A stretch of DNA of 6,917 nt, from positions 1-6,917 of the forward strand of contig JANYAJ010000142.1 of assembly GCA_025361385.1 (NCBI GenBank), given 5' to 3'. Origin of the DNA: Nitrospira sp. (GTDB lineage: Bacteria > Nitrospirota > Nitrospiria > Nitrospirales > Nitrospiraceae). This document shows, piece after piece, positions 5,458-6,917 of the stretch. The translations under genes were made by a program, and so were the position numbers. A model generated the notes under the pieces. That model did not search any database and was not told where the DNA came from. It saw only the letters and a list, made by a program, of their open reading frames with translations. Positions within the stretch are counted from its first letter, which is position 1. Each line of letters opens with the position of its first letter.

Positions 5458-6476
5458 GACGGCTTCGAATCCTTGTCCTGATGCACGAAGACTTGGTTCC
5501 CCCAGATCCCCTTCATGGGCAGGAGATCACGGGCGCCGCGTGGAAGACGGAATATGATGTGGTCTCCACGCTCCGCAAGCTCGGACATGACGTCAAGCCA
5601 CTAGGGGTCAAAAGTGATCTCGGGGTGCTTCGCTCGGCCATCGAAGATTGGAAACCGCACATCGCTTTCAATCTGCTCGAAGAGTTCGACGGGGTGGCCG
5701 TGTATGACCAGAATGTCGTCTCGTATCTTGAATTACTGCATGTGCCCTATACCGGATGTAACCCGCGCGGGTTGATGCTTGCACGCGACAAGGTGCTATC
5801 TAAAAAATTGTTCTCCTTCCATCGAATTCCATTCCCCGATTTCATGGTGGTACCACAGGGGCGGGCGGTGAAGCGGCCGAAGTGGCTGTCATTTCCCTTG
5901 ATTGTGAAGTCGGTGACCGAAGAGGCCTCGCTGGGTATCTCCCAGGCATCCATTGTCCAGGACGACGAGAAACTCAAGGAACGCGTGGCCTTTATTCACA
6001 CGAGCGTGGGGACTGGCGCGCTCATCGAACAGTATATTGAGGGGCGCGAACTCTATGTCGGGGTGATGGGGAATGGGCATATCCACGTTTTGCCGGTGTG
6101 GGAGCTGCTCATGGATAAATTGCCCGATGACGCCCGCAGAATTGCGACCGAACGAGTCAAATGGAGCCGGGCGTATCAGGAGAAATATGGCATTCGGTCA
6201 GGCGGAGCCAAGAATCTTCCTGAAGGGAAAGCGGAGGAGATCCAACATCTCGCCAAGCGCGTCTATCGCGCACTCGGCCTAAGCGGCTATGCGCGTATCG
6301 ATGTGAGAATGGACGCGGAGGGGAATGTCTACGTGCTTGAAGCCAACCCAAACCCACAAATCGCGCAGAACGAAGACTTTGCGGATTCAGCAGAGAAAGC
6401 CAGCTATACGTATAAAGATTTGTTGCAAGAACTGATTAATATCGGTCTTCGCTGGCAGCCTGCCAAGGCGGCGTAG
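5454..6476 (+). CDS. D-Ala-D-Ala-ligase-like ATP-grasp protein
   Basis: A 340-residue ATP-grasp ligase that would activate a carboxylate as acyl phosphate and join it to an amine. The Ddl-like plan is visible: amino-terminal Rossmann-like strand RILVLMHED; EEFDG and VPYTGCNP (76-104), where Ddl has GEDG and IPYTG; DKVLSK (112-117); FPLIVKS with K152; EQYIEGRE (192-199); and RIDVRMD (281-287) with EANPNP (296-301) for the magnesium ions. Ddl normally ends this motif N-T-x-P-G, so N-P-N-P and the altered EEFDG loop argue against a true D-Ala-D-Ala ligase. It more likely makes another dipeptide, peptide tag or amide. The start overlaps the peptidase stop by ATGA, with AAGGTGG four bases upstream. 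No second ATP-grasp gene follows inside the window. Confidence 0.9.
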   Translation: MRRLRILVLMHEDLVPPDPLHGQEITGAAWKTEYDVVSTLRKLGHDVKPLGVKSDLGVLRSAIEDWKPHIAFNLLEEFDGVAVYDQNVVSYLELLHVPYTGCNPRGLMLARDKVLSKKLFSFHRIPFPDFMVVPQGRAVKRPKWLSFPLIVKSVTEEASLGISQASIVQDDEKLKERVAFIHTSVGTGALIEQYIEGRELYVGVMGNGHIHVLPVWELLMDKLPDDARRIATERVKWSRAYQEKYGIRSGGAKNLPEGKAEEIQHLAKRVYRALGLSGYARIDVRMDAEGNVYVLEANPNPQIAQNEDFADSAEKASYTYKDLLQELINIGLRWQPAKAA

Positions 6477-6573
6477 CGACCGCCTCCCCCCGCATCTCAG
6501 CCCACATCATCATCCCGTCAGAGAGCAGGACGCTGCTTCAGAGTCTGCGCCTCATTGACGTGCGACGTTTGAA
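6477..6573. other. convergent intergenic region at the operon end
   Basis: 97 bases between the ATP-grasp stop and the stop of the leftward beta-barrel gene. One small stem, AGCAG (6524-6528) / CTGCT (6533-6537) with loop GACG, is present but lacks a T tract. Nothing else is recognisable. Confidence 0.3.
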
Positions 6574-6917
6574 CTAAGGACCGAAGCGGAAGCCGAATAG
6601 CAGGGCTACACTCGTGCGGTCTTTTTCGGGGAGTGATGGTGCGAGGTTGATGTCGTAGAGATTGACGATCAGCGTTGAGGAGAGCGCGATGTTGTGGACG
6701 GCCTGATATTCGACGGAGAGGCCGATGGGAATATACCAACTCGTGTCATTGCGGTCGATACGCCCGGGGCCGGTTCCGTGGTCCAGGTCTGCGTGGATCA
6801 ATCCGATGCCCGTGAAGGGGACCAGATTGATGCCGTTCTTGAGGCGAAAGTGATAACGCGCGACTCCCGCAAAGGAAATCTGGAAGAGATCCCCGGTTGG
6901 GTTGATCTGCATCATCG
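6574..6917 (-). CDS. outer-membrane beta-barrel protein, carboxy-terminal part
   Basis: The frame is open to the right edge, so only the last 114 or so codons are visible; the methionines at the edge are probably internal. The sequence alternates polar and hydrophobic residues in successive stretches of 8-12 (LFQISFAGVARYHF, INLVPFTGIGLIHADL, SWYIPIGLSVEYQA, LSSTLIVNLYDI, SVALLFGFRFG), separated by short polar turns. This is the pattern of membrane beta-strands. The end FGFRFGP is close to the aromatic C-terminal signal recognised by the BAM complex, though two residues follow the last Phe. It resembles small OmpW-like or generic 'outer membrane beta-barrel' proteins; the exact family and the signal peptide cannot be judged from this part. 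Confidence 0.7.
   Translation of the reverse strand, partial: MMQINPTGDLFQISFAGVARYHFRLKNGINLVPFTGIGLIHADLDHGTGPGRIDRNDTSWYIPIGLSVEYQAVHNIALSSTLIVNLYDINLAPSLPEKDRTSVALLFGFRFGP

Noticed and set aside
6523..6538. Small hairpin as terminator of the ATP-grasp operon
   Set aside because: Only five to six base pairs and no T tract on either strand.
1..6917. CRISPR array, tRNA or rRNA genes
   Set aside because: No regularly spaced direct repeats, cloverleaf-like segments or rRNA-like sequence were seen by eye on either strand.

Overview
The window looks like a chromosomal stretch of a Gram-negative bacterium. It carries a Pal-type lipoprotein, an outer-membrane beta-barrel and a stand-alone PilZ protein. 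The mix of housekeeping genes and the protein style recall Nitrospirota (Nitrospira-like), but that assignment is from memory of similar proteins and is not proven by any marker here.

Layout. The left edge (1 to about 140) is the 5' end of an IS3-family insertion sequence pointing left: the first 16 codons of its OrfA plus the untranslated tip. Next come two very small candidate genes, a CxxC/CxC zinc-ribbon-like peptide (183-368) and a one-helix membrane peptide (398-544). A Pal/OmpA-domain lipoprotein (766-1413) follows and is closed by a 12-bp GC-rich hairpin terminator. A PilZ domain c-di-GMP receptor (1572-1892) and methionine sulfoxide reductase MsrA (2093-2653) come next. On the opposite strand lies TtcA, the tRNA-cytidine 2-sulfurtransferase (2804-3667). 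It is divergent from a low-molecular-weight tyrosine-phosphatase-like protein (3724-4218) across a 56-bp gap that holds two overlapping promoters and a perfect dyad. The right half is a two-gene operon: a cytoplasmic HExxH metallopeptidase (4387-5457) overlapping by ATGA a D-Ala-D-Ala-ligase-like ATP-grasp protein (5454-6476). The window ends inside the 3' part of a leftward beta-barrel gene (6574-6917).

How the genes fit together. Most are independent single-gene units: envelope tethering (Pal), c-di-GMP sensing (PilZ), repair of oxidised methionine (MsrA) and tRNA thiolation (TtcA). The exception is the metallopeptidase/ATP-grasp pair. It is translationally coupled and preceded by its own candidate promoter, an extended -10 bracketed by two copies of the palindrome GCACGTGC. 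A peptide-bond-cleaving fold coupled to a peptide-bond-forming fold suggests a dedicated peptide or amide synthesis-and-trimming pathway of unknown substrate. It is the best candidate for an undescribed system here. No rRNA, tRNA or CRISPR array was seen.
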